This document shows, one piece after another, positions 19,701 to 27,222 of a DNA stretch of 54,963 nucleotides. Location: contig MIAR01000042.1 of the NCBI GenBank assembly GCA_001829185.1, forward strand, positions 1 through 54,963, written 5' to 3'. Below the pieces are notes generated by a model, which had not been told where the DNA came from, did no database searches, and was given only the letters and a program-made list of their open reading frames with translations. How positions within the stretch are numbered: position 1 is the first letter of the stretch; the number at the start of each line of letters is the position of its first letter. Source of the DNA: Spirochaetes bacterium GWB1_60_80 (GTDB taxonomy: Bacteria; Spirochaetota; Spirochaetia; Treponematales; UBA12059). The position numbers and the translations under genes were made by a program.

Positions 19701-22609
19701 CCTGCTTTCGGGCCGACGGCTCGCTCAAACTGCTGGGCCGGCTGGATTTTCAGATCAAGATCCGCGGCTACCGCATCGAGGCCGGCGAGATCGAGGCCGC
19801 CCTCTGCGCCTGCCCGGGCGTGCAGGCGGCGCTGGCTATGGCCACGGCCGATCCGCATGGTGGGCAGCGGCTGATTGCCTATGTGGTGCCGAACGCCGGA
19901 CAGGCCGCTCCCGGCGCCGGCGCGCTCAAGGAAGCGCTGCGGCAGAGATTGCCGGATTACATGGTGCCGGCGGTGTTTGTTTTTCTGGCCGGCATTCCCC
20001 TCAACGCCAATGGCAAGGCCGACCGGGCCAGACTGCCCTCCCCGCCGGAAATCGGCCGGCTGGACGGCGAGGCCTACATCGCCGCGCGGACGGAGCGCGA
20101 GCGGCGTTATGCCGAGGTTTGGCGCGAGGTGCTGGGCCAGGAGAGAGTCGGCATCGACGACAATTTTTTCGATATCGGCGGCGATTCGTTCAAGACCATG
20201 CGGGTAGCCAGGCGCAGCGGCGACGGCCTGGGCGTGATGGATATCTTCAAGTTTCCCACTATTCGCGCCCTGGCGGCCCGGGCCGAGTGCCTCGGTTCGG
20301 AGGCTGGCCAGCCCCAGCGGCTGCTGCACGAACTCAGCCGGCCCCAAGAGGCGGCCTCTGGGACGGCTGCCTTGATCTGCGTGCCGTATGGCGGCGGCAG
20401 CGCCATCCTCTTCCGGCCCTTGGCCGAAGCCTTGCCGGCCGGTATCCGGCTGTTTGCGGTCCAAATTCCCGGCCATGACGCCAGCCGGCCGGACGAAGCC
20501 CTGGAGCCAATCGGCCAGGTGGCCGAGCGCTGCGTCGTCGAGGCCTTGGCCGCCGACCCTGGCCCGTTTCTGGTGTACGGGCATTGCGTCGGCTCGGCCT
20601 TGGCCCTGGAAATCGCCCGCCGCCTGGAGGCCCGTGGCGCCGCCGTCGAGCGCCTCTATATCGCCGGCGCCTTCCCCGTGCCGCGCCTGCCCGGCAAATT
20701 GTTCAGTTTTATGAATCGACTCTTCCCGGCCGAAAGGCGTATCTCGAGCCGAGAAATTTACGAAGGCTTGCGCGCCCTCGGCGGCTTTGCCGAGGAGCTG
20801 GGCGAGGCCGACCAAAAACGGGCCATCGCCGGTATCCGCCACGATATCCGCCAAGCCGGCGACTTCTATACGGCCGCCTACGAGGCCAAGGCGGTGCCCA
20901 AGACCCAGGCGCCCATCAGCTGCGTGGTCGGCGAGCAGGACCGGGCGACCGAGCTCTACCAGGAACGCTACCGGGAATGGGAATACTTCGGCCAAGCGGC
21001 CGACCTGGCCGTTATCCCGGCCGCTGGTCACTACTTCCTCAAGCATCAAGCTGTCCAGCTAGCCGACTTGATCGTGCGGCAGCGGCTGGCCGACGCCACT
21101 CGGCCGGAACCGGCCTGTCCGGCCAAGGCTGCGGCCGAAACGGTAGAGGCTCCGGCCGTCGGCCAGCCTAGCCAGGTGGCAGCGACCAGCCACGCGGCCA
21201 GTATCGCCCCGGTACCTAGCCTGCGCACCTTCTTCCTGGTGGCCATGGGGCAATTCGTTTCTTTGGTTGGTACCAGTTTCACTTCATTCGGCCTGGGGGT
21301 CTGGGTTTTCCAGCAAACCCGCTCGCTATCGGCCTTCGCCGTCATCCAGGTGCTGGCCTTCCTGCCCGGCATTCTGGCGCTGCCGTTTTCCGGGCTCTTG
21401 GCCGATCGGTGGGACAAGCGCAAGATCATGATATTGAGTGATTGCCTGTCGGCTAGTAGCACGCTCTTACTATTAGTCCTGCTTCTGAGCGGCGCGCTGC
21501 GCATCTGGCACATCTACTTTATCGTCTCCATCGCCTCGCTGGCCAACGCTTTCCAGCGTCCGGCTTACCTGGCGGCTATCGCCCAGCTGGTGCCGAAGCA
21601 ATTCCTGGGACGTTGCAACGGCCTGGTAACCCTGGGCGGCGCTATCGGCGACATCATCGCCATGTTCCTGGGCGGCGCCCTGCTGGTTGGCATCGGCCTG
21701 CGCGGTCTGGCCCTGGTCGACCTGGCGACCTTCGCCTTCGCCATCATAGTGATGCTACTAGTGCGCTTCCCCGATAGGCTTTTCTTCAAGCGCGAGGAAT
21801 CTTTTTTTAGGGAGATCACCGGCGGCTGGCGCTACGTGGTCAAACGTCCCGCCTTGCTGCTCATGATGCTCTATTTCACGGTATTTAATTATTTATACAG
21901 CCTGACCAACGTTAGCGCCGTGCCGCTGATCCTGTCCTTCGCCTCGGCCGATACCCTGGGGTTCGTCTCGGCCTTGAATGGCGTCGGCGTGCTGATTGGC
22001 AGCCTGGTGATGAGCCTGTGGGGTGGTACGCGGAAGCGGGCCGTCGGCATGATCGCCTTCGGCGCGGCCTATGGGCTGTCGGCCATGCTGCTGGCCGCCC
22101 GGCCCTCGACCCTCTTTGCCGCCTTGGGCATGTTCGGGCTTGGCCTGAGCCTGGCTTTGATGAATACCCATTGGCTGACCCTGATCCAGAACAAGGTCGG
22201 CCTGGAGTTGCAGGGTCGGATCATCGCCATCAACCAGCTGATCGGCTGGTCGATGGTACCGCTGGGCTTCCTGACGGCCAGCTCTTTGCACCAGGCCGTT
22301 TTCGTGCCCTTGCTGACCGGCGGTCAGGCGCTCAAGGTCTGGCTGCGGGTGGCCATCGGCGGCGGCGCCGAGCGCAGCCTTGGCCTAATGGTGGCCGTGG
22401 CCGGTCTGGGCATGGTCATCGTCGCCATCGGCGGCCTGCTGGTCAGGCGGCTGCGGCGCATGGAAGACGAGTTGCCGGACGCCGTGCCGGATGTCATCAT
22501 CCTGAAAGACAAGGATGCCCTGCAAGCCGCGGCCGATGGGTTGTGGCGCCGCCAGGTCGCTGACCAGGCCGCTGTCCAGGCCGCCGCCGTCACTGCGGAT
22601 ACACCATGA
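13790..22609 (+). CDS. nonribosomal peptide synthetase, modules 3-4 with thioesterase and fused MFS transporter (C-A-T-C-A-T-TE-MFS)
   Basis: 2939 residues. A charged N-terminal segment resembling a docking helix is followed by C1 (HHIVSDG, 171-177), A1 (pocket Asp695), T1 (Ser1046), C2 (HHIAADG, 1248-1254), A2 (pocket Asp1777), T2 (GGDSFKT, Ser2133), a thioesterase (about 2185-2430), a linker, and a 12-helix-type MFS transporter (about 2476-2895) with the LADRWDKRK loop. The thioesterase nucleophile motif is GHCVGS, with Cys2266 in place of Ser; GEQDRA and AGHYFLKHQ supply candidate Asp and His. The A1 pocket D-V-Q-F-I-A-Q-V-V is closest to proline codes. A2 has an unusual A4 motif (STDLGT) and the pocket D-L-I-K-I-T-H-C-A. 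Start ATG 13790; the upstream synthetase stops at 13778. One polypeptide would thus finish, release and perhaps export the peptide. Confidence 0.95.
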   Translation: MDDIKKLTAEERLRLLKKAEAARLVSKPSGLAAIPAAPRQAVMPLSFAQGRLWFLAQIEGGSQAYHIPFGVRLRGRLDIPALRRALDSLVERHEALRTAFVAVDGQPGQRIVAAGEFGFPLAEESTSDALQLEAIVRRESAAAFDLERAPLVRGRLVREADEVHSLLVTMHHIVSDGWSMNVFVEELSVLYNAYTQGLANPLVPLVIHYADYAVWQRSFLSGDRLERQAGFWRDSLRGAPELLTLPLDRPRPADPDYAGGLLAFKLEASLTTRLRDLGRRQGASLFMTLLAAWAALMSRLSGQTEVVVGTPSANRGRPEIEGLIGFFVNTLPLRLNLEDDPTVAELIDQTKRVALAAQENQDLPFEQIVDAVKPARSLAYTPLFQTLFAWQKDEQRELNLDGLEQQSLGQNGPAIAKFDLSLLVWETEAELECGLEYATALFDTASAERLADYYRRLLTSMVADDGQAIADLPLLDQSAARRLLETWNDTALAWPDRSRLTELVAAQAARRPEAIALMHGSSELSYGQLNRRANRLARHLQALGIAPGSRVAICLERGIDLIIALVAVLKAGAAYVPLDPAYPADRLAYMLDNAKVSLVLSQSSLLCALPPGAGRLVCLDRDGDAWQGLSGDEPTGSGGDEADLVYVIYTSGSTGQPKGVAMTAGAMGNLIRWQMERGPAGKAARTLQYSPISFDVSFQEIFATLCAGQTLVLVDDETRRDARALLRTLGEFAVERLFLPFIALDQLADAAAAGGSLPKAMRHIITAGEQLKATANLRDLLRRLPECRLENQYGPSESHVVTAYTLPAAPADWPDLPPIGRPIANSRVYILDANFEPVPVGVSGEIYLAGVCLAAGYLDRPELTAERFTVGRLAARPAERLYKTGDLGRYLADGSIEFLGRRDFQVKLRGYRVELGEIEARLLDHAAVREAVVLARDFAPGDIRLVAYFVERQSIGVEALRAHLLQRLPEYMIPAAFVRLDALPLSPNGKLERAALPAPDAMAFASRAFEPPIGSVEARVAAIWQEVLAIERVGRGDSFFELGGHSLLATQVIARLRQAFAVELPLRAIFKAPILSQLAEAIQSALRADGRQDSGSILPVAADCQSADTDTFLSSAQERLWFLYQMDRTSASFNIPEGFSVEGPLNLAALEKAGNAILERHEVLRTVFQVRESDAGGGGVSLKSHPAPRLAICPVDLRGLPPEERAPAALDRLRAESLLPFDLEQDLMLRLLVVQLAEDWHYLLVCMHHIAADGWSLSSVFFGELAELYRAFCQGQSLSLPPLPIQYRDYACWQRGQLDTSHQQIQLGYWRNRLAGAPEVLSLPTDFQRPIQLGSQGASLGFELSPVLGQAIHDLAARSQTTPFMVLLAAFAICLQRYSGQDDIVVGAPIAGRGQLETERLIGMFINSLVLRADLSGDPSGLELLARVRDLTLDAYENQDLPFERVVDAINPPRSLSHHPIYQVTFNYLNLPGRPPSLPGLRLVDLGIHTETAKTDLGIVLEERAGRIEASVTYNLELFQRQTVAGMMDSFQCLLRGLVADPAAPISGLAIMDADRRERLIASWQTGAEDRVGPSCMHELFERQAERSPEAIAVRFEGQSLSYRQFNQRANRLARYLRSLGVGPECRVGLLVEKSTEALVALFGILKAGGAYVPLDPQYPAQRIRLMLEEADARFLVSSADLADRCPTADGPAAASPTTILVDRDQAAIAACQPDNLGLKLGSANLFYVLFTSGSTGRPKGVAVEHRNYLNYFLGLMPRLRLEPGMQFAMVSTLSTDLGTIQFWAPLVTGGTCHLISYQRATDPQGMAEYFKDNRIDVLKLVPSHYDALQGEAEAAPIVPRHLVIFTGEASHWDTVAKVKRQNPDCIVQDHYGVTETTCATLVREVEGAALAAAGGSATLALGSPLPNVRVYTLDARFQPTPPGVPGELCIGGAGVTRGYCGRPALSAERFVPDPFSPEPGARMYRTGDLACFRADGSLKLLGRLDFQIKIRGYRIEAGEIEAALCACPGVQAALAMATADPHGGQRLIAYVVPNAGQAAPGAGALKEALRQRLPDYMVPAVFVFLAGIPLNANGKADRARLPSPPEIGRLDGEAYIAARTERERRYAEVWREVLGQERVGIDDNFFDIGGDSFKTMRVARRSGDGLGVMDIFKFPTIRALAARAECLGSEAGQPQRLLHELSRPQEAASGTAALICVPYGGGSAILFRPLAEALPAGIRLFAVQIPGHDASRPDEALEPIGQVAERCVVEALAADPGPFLVYGHCVGSALALEIARRLEARGAAVERLYIAGAFPVPRLPGKLFSFMNRLFPAERRISSREIYEGLRALGGFAEELGEADQKRAIAGIRHDIRQAGDFYTAAYEAKAVPKTQAPISCVVGEQDRATELYQERYREWEYFGQAADLAVIPAAGHYFLKHQAVQLADLIVRQRLADATRPEPACPAKAAAETVEAPAVGQPSQVAATSHAASIAPVPSLRTFFLVAMGQFVSLVGTSFTSFGLGVWVFQQTRSLSAFAVIQVLAFLPGILALPFSGLLADRWDKRKIMILSDCLSASSTLLLLVLLLSGALRIWHIYFIVSIASLANAFQRPAYLAAIAQLVPKQFLGRCNGLVTLGGAIGDIIAMFLGGALLVGIGLRGLALVDLATFAFAIIVMLLVRFPDRLFFKREESFFREITGGWRYVVKRPALLLMMLYFTVFNYLYSLTNVSAVPLILSFASADTLGFVSALNGVGVLIGSLVMSLWGGTRKRAVGMIAFGAAYGLSAMLLAARPSTLFAALGMFGLGLSLALMNTHWLTLIQNKVGLELQGRIIAINQLIGWSMVPLGFLTASSLHQAVFVPLLTGGQALKVWLRVAIGGGAERSLGLMVAVAGLGMVIVAIGGLLVRRLRRMEDELPDAVPDVIILKDKDALQAAADGLWRRQVADQAAVQAAAVTADTP

Positions 22610-22625
22610 AAGGCGGGACGATCGC

Positions 22626-23939
22626 ATGTGCGAGATGAAGTTGCAAGCCTCAGGCGCGCGGCCGGCCTACCAGGCCTATGATGTCTCCAATTTCCGGACC
22701 ATTCCCCAAATTACGGCCTTGACCGCGGAGCAATGCCTGGCTATCGAGGTCGTGGCCAAGGTTTTTCCGTTTAGGACAAACTCCTATGTCGTGGACAAGC
22801 TTATCGATTGGGACAAGGCGCCGGATGATCCCTGCTTTCGCATCAATTTCCCGCAAGCGGATATGCTGAAGCCCGCGCATTTCGCGCGCCTTGCCGATCT
22901 GATGCGGTGTGAGGCCACGCCGGCCGAGCTTGGGCGCGCCGCCGCCGCTATCCGCCAGGAACTTAATCCCCATCCCGCCGGCCAAATGGACTGCAATCTG
23001 CCGACGCTGGATGGCCAAACCTTGCCAGGTCTGCAACACAAATATAACGAGACGGTCCTCTTTTTCCCGAGCCATGGCCAGACTTGCCACGCCTACTGTA
23101 CCTTCTGCTTCCGCTGGCCGCAATTCATCGCGGACAACGGAATGCGCATCGAGGCGCGCGAGGTCGACCCCCTGATCCGCTACCTGGCGGCCCACCCGAC
23201 CGTCAGCGAGGTGCTTATTACCGGCGGCGATCCCTTGGTCATGAAGGCCGCCGTCTTGGAGCGCTATCTCCAGCCCTTGTTGGCTTCGACGGGTAACGGC
23301 CTGCGCACCATCCGCATCGGCACCAAAGCGCTGGCTTCCTGGCCGCAGCGCTTCCTGAGTGACCCGGATGCCGATCAAGTGCTGGCCTTGTTCGAGAAAG
23401 TCGTCCGCAGCGGCAAGCGTCTGGCCATCATGGCGCATTTCAACCATCCACGCGAATTCAGCTCGGACCCGGTGCGGGCGGCCATTGCGCGCATCATCGC
23501 TAGCGGCGCCCAGATCTTCACCCAATCGCCTCTATTAAGCCATATCAACGACGACCCGGCGCTGTGGGCCGCCATGTGGCGAGATCAAGCCAGCCTTGGC
23601 TGCGTGCCTTATTATATGTTTATCGTTCGCGATACCGGCGCCCAGCATTATTTCGGGGTGCCGCTAGTCCGCGCTTGGCATATTTTCCGGGAGGCCTACC
23701 AATCGGTTTCCGGTTTGGCTAGGACGGTGCGCGGGCCGGTCATGTCGGCGCATTGCGGCAAGGTCCAGGTTTTGGGCGTCTGCCAGGTCAATGGCCGCCC
23801 GTACCTGAACCTGCAACTGGTACAGGGCCGGCAAGCCGACTGGGTGCTCAAGCCCTTCTTGGCCGAGTATGATAGCCAGGCCATCTGGGTGGATCAGTTG
23901 CGACCGGCCTTCGGGGAGGCTAAATTCCCTTTCCAATAG
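22626..23939 (+). CDS. KamA-like radical SAM/PLP aminomutase
   Basis: 437 residues with the radical SAM cluster motif CHAYCTFC (C154, C158, C161) and a C-terminal AHCGKVQV whose Lys379 matches the PLP lysine of lysine 2,3-aminomutase. The family moves an alpha-amino group to the beta carbon. In lysine 2,3-aminomutase two Asp residues hold the substrate side-chain amine. By hand alignment the first is Arg335 here (FIVRDTG), and no Asp or Glu precedes the PLP lysine, so lysine is not a safe guess. The motif after the cluster, FRWPQF, marks a subgroup distinct from classical KamA (TRRRF). It starts 16 bases after the synthetase stop and is probably in the same transcript, so it may supply a beta-amino acid to an A domain. 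An ATG at 22635 is an alternative start. Confidence 0.85.
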   Translation: MCEMKLQASGARPAYQAYDVSNFRTIPQITALTAEQCLAIEVVAKVFPFRTNSYVVDKLIDWDKAPDDPCFRINFPQADMLKPAHFARLADLMRCEATPAELGRAAAAIRQELNPHPAGQMDCNLPTLDGQTLPGLQHKYNETVLFFPSHGQTCHAYCTFCFRWPQFIADNGMRIEAREVDPLIRYLAAHPTVSEVLITGGDPLVMKAAVLERYLQPLLASTGNGLRTIRIGTKALASWPQRFLSDPDADQVLALFEKVVRSGKRLAIMAHFNHPREFSSDPVRAAIARIIASGAQIFTQSPLLSHINDDPALWAAMWRDQASLGCVPYYMFIVRDTGAQHYFGVPLVRAWHIFREAYQSVSGLARTVRGPVMSAHCGKVQVLGVCQVNGRPYLNLQLVQGRQADWVLKPFLAEYDSQAIWVDQLRPAFGEAKFPFQ

Positions 23940-23955
23940 CTGTTTCCCCCGGCTG

Positions 23956-24750
23956 TCAAGCCTGACCGCCCAGTGGCTCAGGCAGGCCGGCCTTCAGAGC
24001 GGCGCAATCCAGGTGGTGAATCCGGATCGGCAGGTTCCGGCGCAGGCTGGCAGCCAACAGATAGTGATCACGATAACGGTAAACATCGGTCCAGGCCGGA
24101 ACCTGGGGCGCCGCGTAACGCCCCAGCCACACCAGGTCCGCGGCCGATGAGCCGGCGGCTCCGGCGGCTCCGGCGGATCCCGCCGGGTGCCAAGCGCCAC
24201 AGTTAAGAGCGCGCGGATCGCCGGACAGGCCCCGGCCGGCTTGCTTGAGGCGGCTTTCTTTGACGGTCCACCGGCCGTAGTAGTAGGCCTGGCGCTCGGC
24301 CGGGGCGCTCAGGCCTTCGAAGACGGCGGCTTCGGCGTCATTCATGAATAAGCGATGGCCATCGAGCGCCGCTTCGGTAATCGGCTCGATAAACTCGATA
24401 TCGACCCCGACCGGCTGGCTGTCAATTAGTACGGCTACGGCCCGGTGGCTATGCGACAAGTTGAAGCTCAGCTTTGGACCGGGCCAGCCTGCGGCGGCCA
24501 GCAACGGCTTGCCCAGGGCATCCTTGGTTATGGTTATATCGGCATAGCGCCGGCCGGACCAGCTGGCCAGACTGGCGCGGCACAGCCATTCGGCGAATAA
24601 TCCGCGGGCGCGGTCTTCGGCCCGACTCAGCCGCTGTAGCTGGGCCTGCCGGGCTGGCGCTATCAGGCCGGGAGCCTGTCGGTACCAGGTCTCGGCCAAG
24701 TCGAACGAGTCGATGAATACAATGAATAGGCTGGGCGGGCCAATTGTCAT
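23956..24750 (-). CDS. Sfp-type 4'-phosphopantetheinyl transferase
   Basis: 264 residues. It transfers phosphopantetheine from CoA to the carrier-domain serines of the synthetases (Ser565 and Ser1623; Ser1046 and Ser2133). Signature residues: NLSHSHR (97-103), the magnesium-binding GVDIE (115-119) and WTVKESRLK (161-169). A Gly/Ala/Ser-rich stretch near residues 195-210 is encoded by a short GC-rich tandem repeat and is probably a loop. The frame is open to 24894, but the family begins near the ATG at 24750 (AGGA 10 bases upstream). It converges on the radical SAM gene with a 16-base gap and no visible terminator, and is transcribed towards the cluster it serves. Confidence 0.93.
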   Translation of the reverse strand: MTIGPPSLFIVFIDSFDLAETWYRQAPGLIAPARQAQLQRLSRAEDRARGLFAEWLCRASLASWSGRRYADITITKDALGKPLLAAAGWPGPKLSFNLSHSHRAVAVLIDSQPVGVDIEFIEPITEAALDGHRLFMNDAEAAVFEGLSAPAERQAYYYGRWTVKESRLKQAGRGLSGDPRALNCGAWHPAGSAGAAGAAGSSAADLVWLGRYAAPQVPAWTDVYRYRDHYLLAASLRRNLPIRIHHLDCAALKAGLPEPLGGQA

Positions 24751-24847
24751 GGTGTCGCGATCCTGGGCGCTGGCATTGAGCGGGTTTGGTTGCAAGCAGT
24801 ATAACGCCGCTGCCCGGAGCTGGCAAGCGCACCTGGGCAAACAGGCC

Positions 24848-24881
24848 GGTGGTACCAATATCTGATATATCAGTTGCCACC
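24848..24881. promoter_or_regulatory. palindrome in the PPTase/phosphatase divergent region
   Basis: CTGATATATCAG (24862-24873) is a perfect 12-base palindrome. It is nested in a wider imperfect inverted repeat, GGTGG (24848-24852) to CCACC (24877-24881). It lies between the divergent starts of the phosphopantetheinyl transferase (24750) and the SpoIIE-type phosphatase (24926), 44 bases before the latter. It is a plausible operator for one or both genes; no function can be read from sequence alone. Confidence 0.4.
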
Positions 24882-24925
24882 AGCCGGTAGTCAAGACTTT
24901 GTTTATTGTATATCTTTAGAGTGGT

Positions 24926-27202
24926 ATGAAATTTGCCTTGGGACGGTTTTCGGTTACCCGCCGTATCTTCCTCAGTTTGATGGCCCTCTTCGCTCTGGTG
25001 GTTGCCAGTATCGGCATCACCATCTATTTTACCCTGGCCCGTTCCATCGAGACGGCCGTCCTCGGCAACATCACCCGCGACATGGCCATCGCCGGCCGCG
25101 ATTTCGGTAACTGGCTGGCCGTAAAAACCGGCCGACTCGAGGTGCTGCGCAGCGCGGTACTGCGCTTCCGCGACGATCCAAGCACCTTGCAAACCATTCT
25201 CAACGACGCAGTTAGGGGCGACGCCGAAACGCCCTTTGTCTATTTTGGCTCGGTGGCGCGCGGTAAGGGGGCGGTCGTGGAAGCGCCTGGCGTAACCAGG
25301 ATGGGGCAGGGCTACTTCGTCGATGGCTCGGGCTGGTTGCCGGAAGCCGATTTTAACTGGTTGGAACGACCCTGGTTTACGCCAGCCACCCTGACCGACC
25401 AAGCGGTGGTCAGCAGTCCCTATATCGACCAGGGTACCGGTGAAACGGTTATTACGCTGTCCTTGGCTTGCCGGACGGCCGCCGGGGAATTAGTCGGCGT
25501 GCTAGCGGCCGACATTTTCCTGTCCAGTCTGCATCAGGCCGTGGCCGACCGTCGCTTCAGCGCCGCTTCCTCCACCTGGCTGGTTGATCAGTACGGTCGT
25601 TTCATCACCCTAGGCGACCAGCCGGCCAATACACCCTTTGGCCGGCCCACCTTGTTCGAACCAGGTTCGCCTCTGACTGCCCTGCGGCCGGCCATGCAGG
25701 CCAAGGAAACGACCAGCGGCCTCTTGCGCCAGTCCGGCCAATACTTCGCATCCGCCCAGGTGCCGCGCACCGGCTGGCTGATCGTCACCTTCGGGCCGAT
25801 CCAGGACGTGGCTGGCCTGGTCATCCAGTTTTATCGGGCCTTGCTGATTATTTCCGCCGCCGCCATGCTGCTGGCCATCGCCCTGGCTATTATCGAATCT
25901 CGCCACATCGCCAAGCCCGTCAAGGCCCTGGCCAAAGGCGCCTTGGCGCTGGCCGAGGGCGATCTGTCGTACCGTATTCGCCTGGATAATCTCGACGAGT
26001 TCGGTCAGCTAGCCGACTTCTTCAACCAGGTAGCCGACAGCCTGTACCAGGACCACGAATGCCTGGAAGCGCAGCGGGCCGAGATCGTGCGCTATTCCGA
26101 GACCCTGGAAATCAAGGTGGCCGAGCGCACCCTGGAGTTGAACGAGGCTAATACCATGTTGCGCATGCGCAACGACCAGATGGAAGAAGAAGTCCAGATG
26201 GCCGCCGCCGTCCAGCGCAAGATCATCCCCACCGAGGCCGAGTTGCCGGTTTGCCCCTGGCTGTCGTTTGGCGCCCGCTACCAGGCCATGGCCAACGTCG
26301 GCGGCGACCTGTATGACGTCATCGACCTGGGGCGGCAGAGCTACGCCTTCATTATCGGCGACGTCTCCGGGCACGGCGTGCCGGCCGCCCTGATTGCGGC
26401 CATGGCCAAGGTCAGCTTCCGGTCACATTTGTTGCCCGGCCGCGCCCCCAATCTGGTGCTGTCCGAAGTCAACAGCGAGATGTGCCAACTGATCGGCGAC
26501 GAAACCTACTTCCTGTCGGCCTTCGTGGCCATACTGGACATTCCGACGGCCCGCCTGACCTTTGCCAACGCCGGCCACCATCCGGCCCTGCTGCGTCACG
26601 TTGATGGCTCGGTCGAGGAGCTGGATATCGCTGACGGCCAGTTGATCGGCATCGCCGAGCGCTTCGTCTGCAGCGTTGGCAGCGTCATCATGACTCCGGA
26701 CGACAAGCTGATACTCTATACCGACGGCATCATCGAGGCCCGTTCGCGCAGCGGCGAGTACTTCGACCTGTCCCGCTTGCGCTCCTTGCTGGCCGAGCAC
26801 GGCGCCGCCCGGCCGTCCGCCCTGGTCAGCAGTATTCTGGAGGAGGTTCGGATGTTCGCCGCCGGCATGCAGCAGTCCGACGACCGCGCCATGCTGATCG
26901 TGGAACTGACCTCGCTGCCGGACGTGGACTGCCCGGTCTGCGACGATAACGAGGGCAGCATCGAGGAAGCCAGCCGTCTGGAAGCCGAGGGGCAGCTGGC
27001 CAGCGCTGCCGGCGTACTGGAAGACCTGCGCCGGCGGCGTCCGGAGGACACCGTCGTCATGAACCGGCTGGCCGGTCTGCGCCGCCGCCTTGGTGACTTG
27101 GCCGGCGCGGAGCGCTTGCTGCGTACCGCCATCTGCATGATGCCGGAAAATGCCGATTACCGCGAAAATCTGCAGACCATTCTGGCTGCACAAAGGGATT
27201 GA
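24926..27202 (+). CDS. membrane-bound SpoIIE/RsbU-type serine phosphatase with sensor and HAMP domains
   Basis: 758 residues. A first membrane helix (about 13-35), a large extracytoplasmic Cache-like sensor (to about 300; contains WLERPWFTPA and a YIDQGTGE segment), a second helix (about 306-328), a HAMP domain (ending near 382), a coiled coil, and a PP2C-like SpoIIE phosphatase (about 440-665) with GGDLYDV, GDVSGHG and the late YTDG and SDDRAM motifs. The last 90 residues look like one or two TPR units. Such proteins sense an outside signal and dephosphorylate an anti-sigma antagonist or similar partner; no partner gene is adjacent. The start at 24926 places the first helix correctly, although the ribosome site is weak. 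Confidence 0.9.
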   Translation: MKFALGRFSVTRRIFLSLMALFALVVASIGITIYFTLARSIETAVLGNITRDMAIAGRDFGNWLAVKTGRLEVLRSAVLRFRDDPSTLQTILNDAVRGDAETPFVYFGSVARGKGAVVEAPGVTRMGQGYFVDGSGWLPEADFNWLERPWFTPATLTDQAVVSSPYIDQGTGETVITLSLACRTAAGELVGVLAADIFLSSLHQAVADRRFSAASSTWLVDQYGRFITLGDQPANTPFGRPTLFEPGSPLTALRPAMQAKETTSGLLRQSGQYFASAQVPRTGWLIVTFGPIQDVAGLVIQFYRALLIISAAAMLLAIALAIIESRHIAKPVKALAKGALALAEGDLSYRIRLDNLDEFGQLADFFNQVADSLYQDHECLEAQRAEIVRYSETLEIKVAERTLELNEANTMLRMRNDQMEEEVQMAAAVQRKIIPTEAELPVCPWLSFGARYQAMANVGGDLYDVIDLGRQSYAFIIGDVSGHGVPAALIAAMAKVSFRSHLLPGRAPNLVLSEVNSEMCQLIGDETYFLSAFVAILDIPTARLTFANAGHHPALLRHVDGSVEELDIADGQLIGIAERFVCSVGSVIMTPDDKLILYTDGIIEARSRSGEYFDLSRLRSLLAEHGAARPSALVSSILEEVRMFAAGMQQSDDRAMLIVELTSLPDVDCPVCDDNEGSIEEASRLEAEGQLASAAGVLEDLRRRRPEDTVVMNRLAGLRRRLGDLAGAERLLRTAICMMPENADYRENLQTILAAQRD

Positions 27203-27222
27203 AGCGTGTTACACTCGGTGGC

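Noticed and set aside
18977..21049. A 690-codon open frame on the minus strand opposite the second synthetase
   Set aside because: It lies wholly opposite conserved NRPS motifs and has no recognisable domain; long antisense frames are expected at this GC content.
22626..23939. Straight assignment as lysine 2,3-aminomutase making beta-lysine
   Set aside because: Attractive beside an NRPS with an acidic pocket, but the substrate Asp residues are not visible and the subgroup motif differs.
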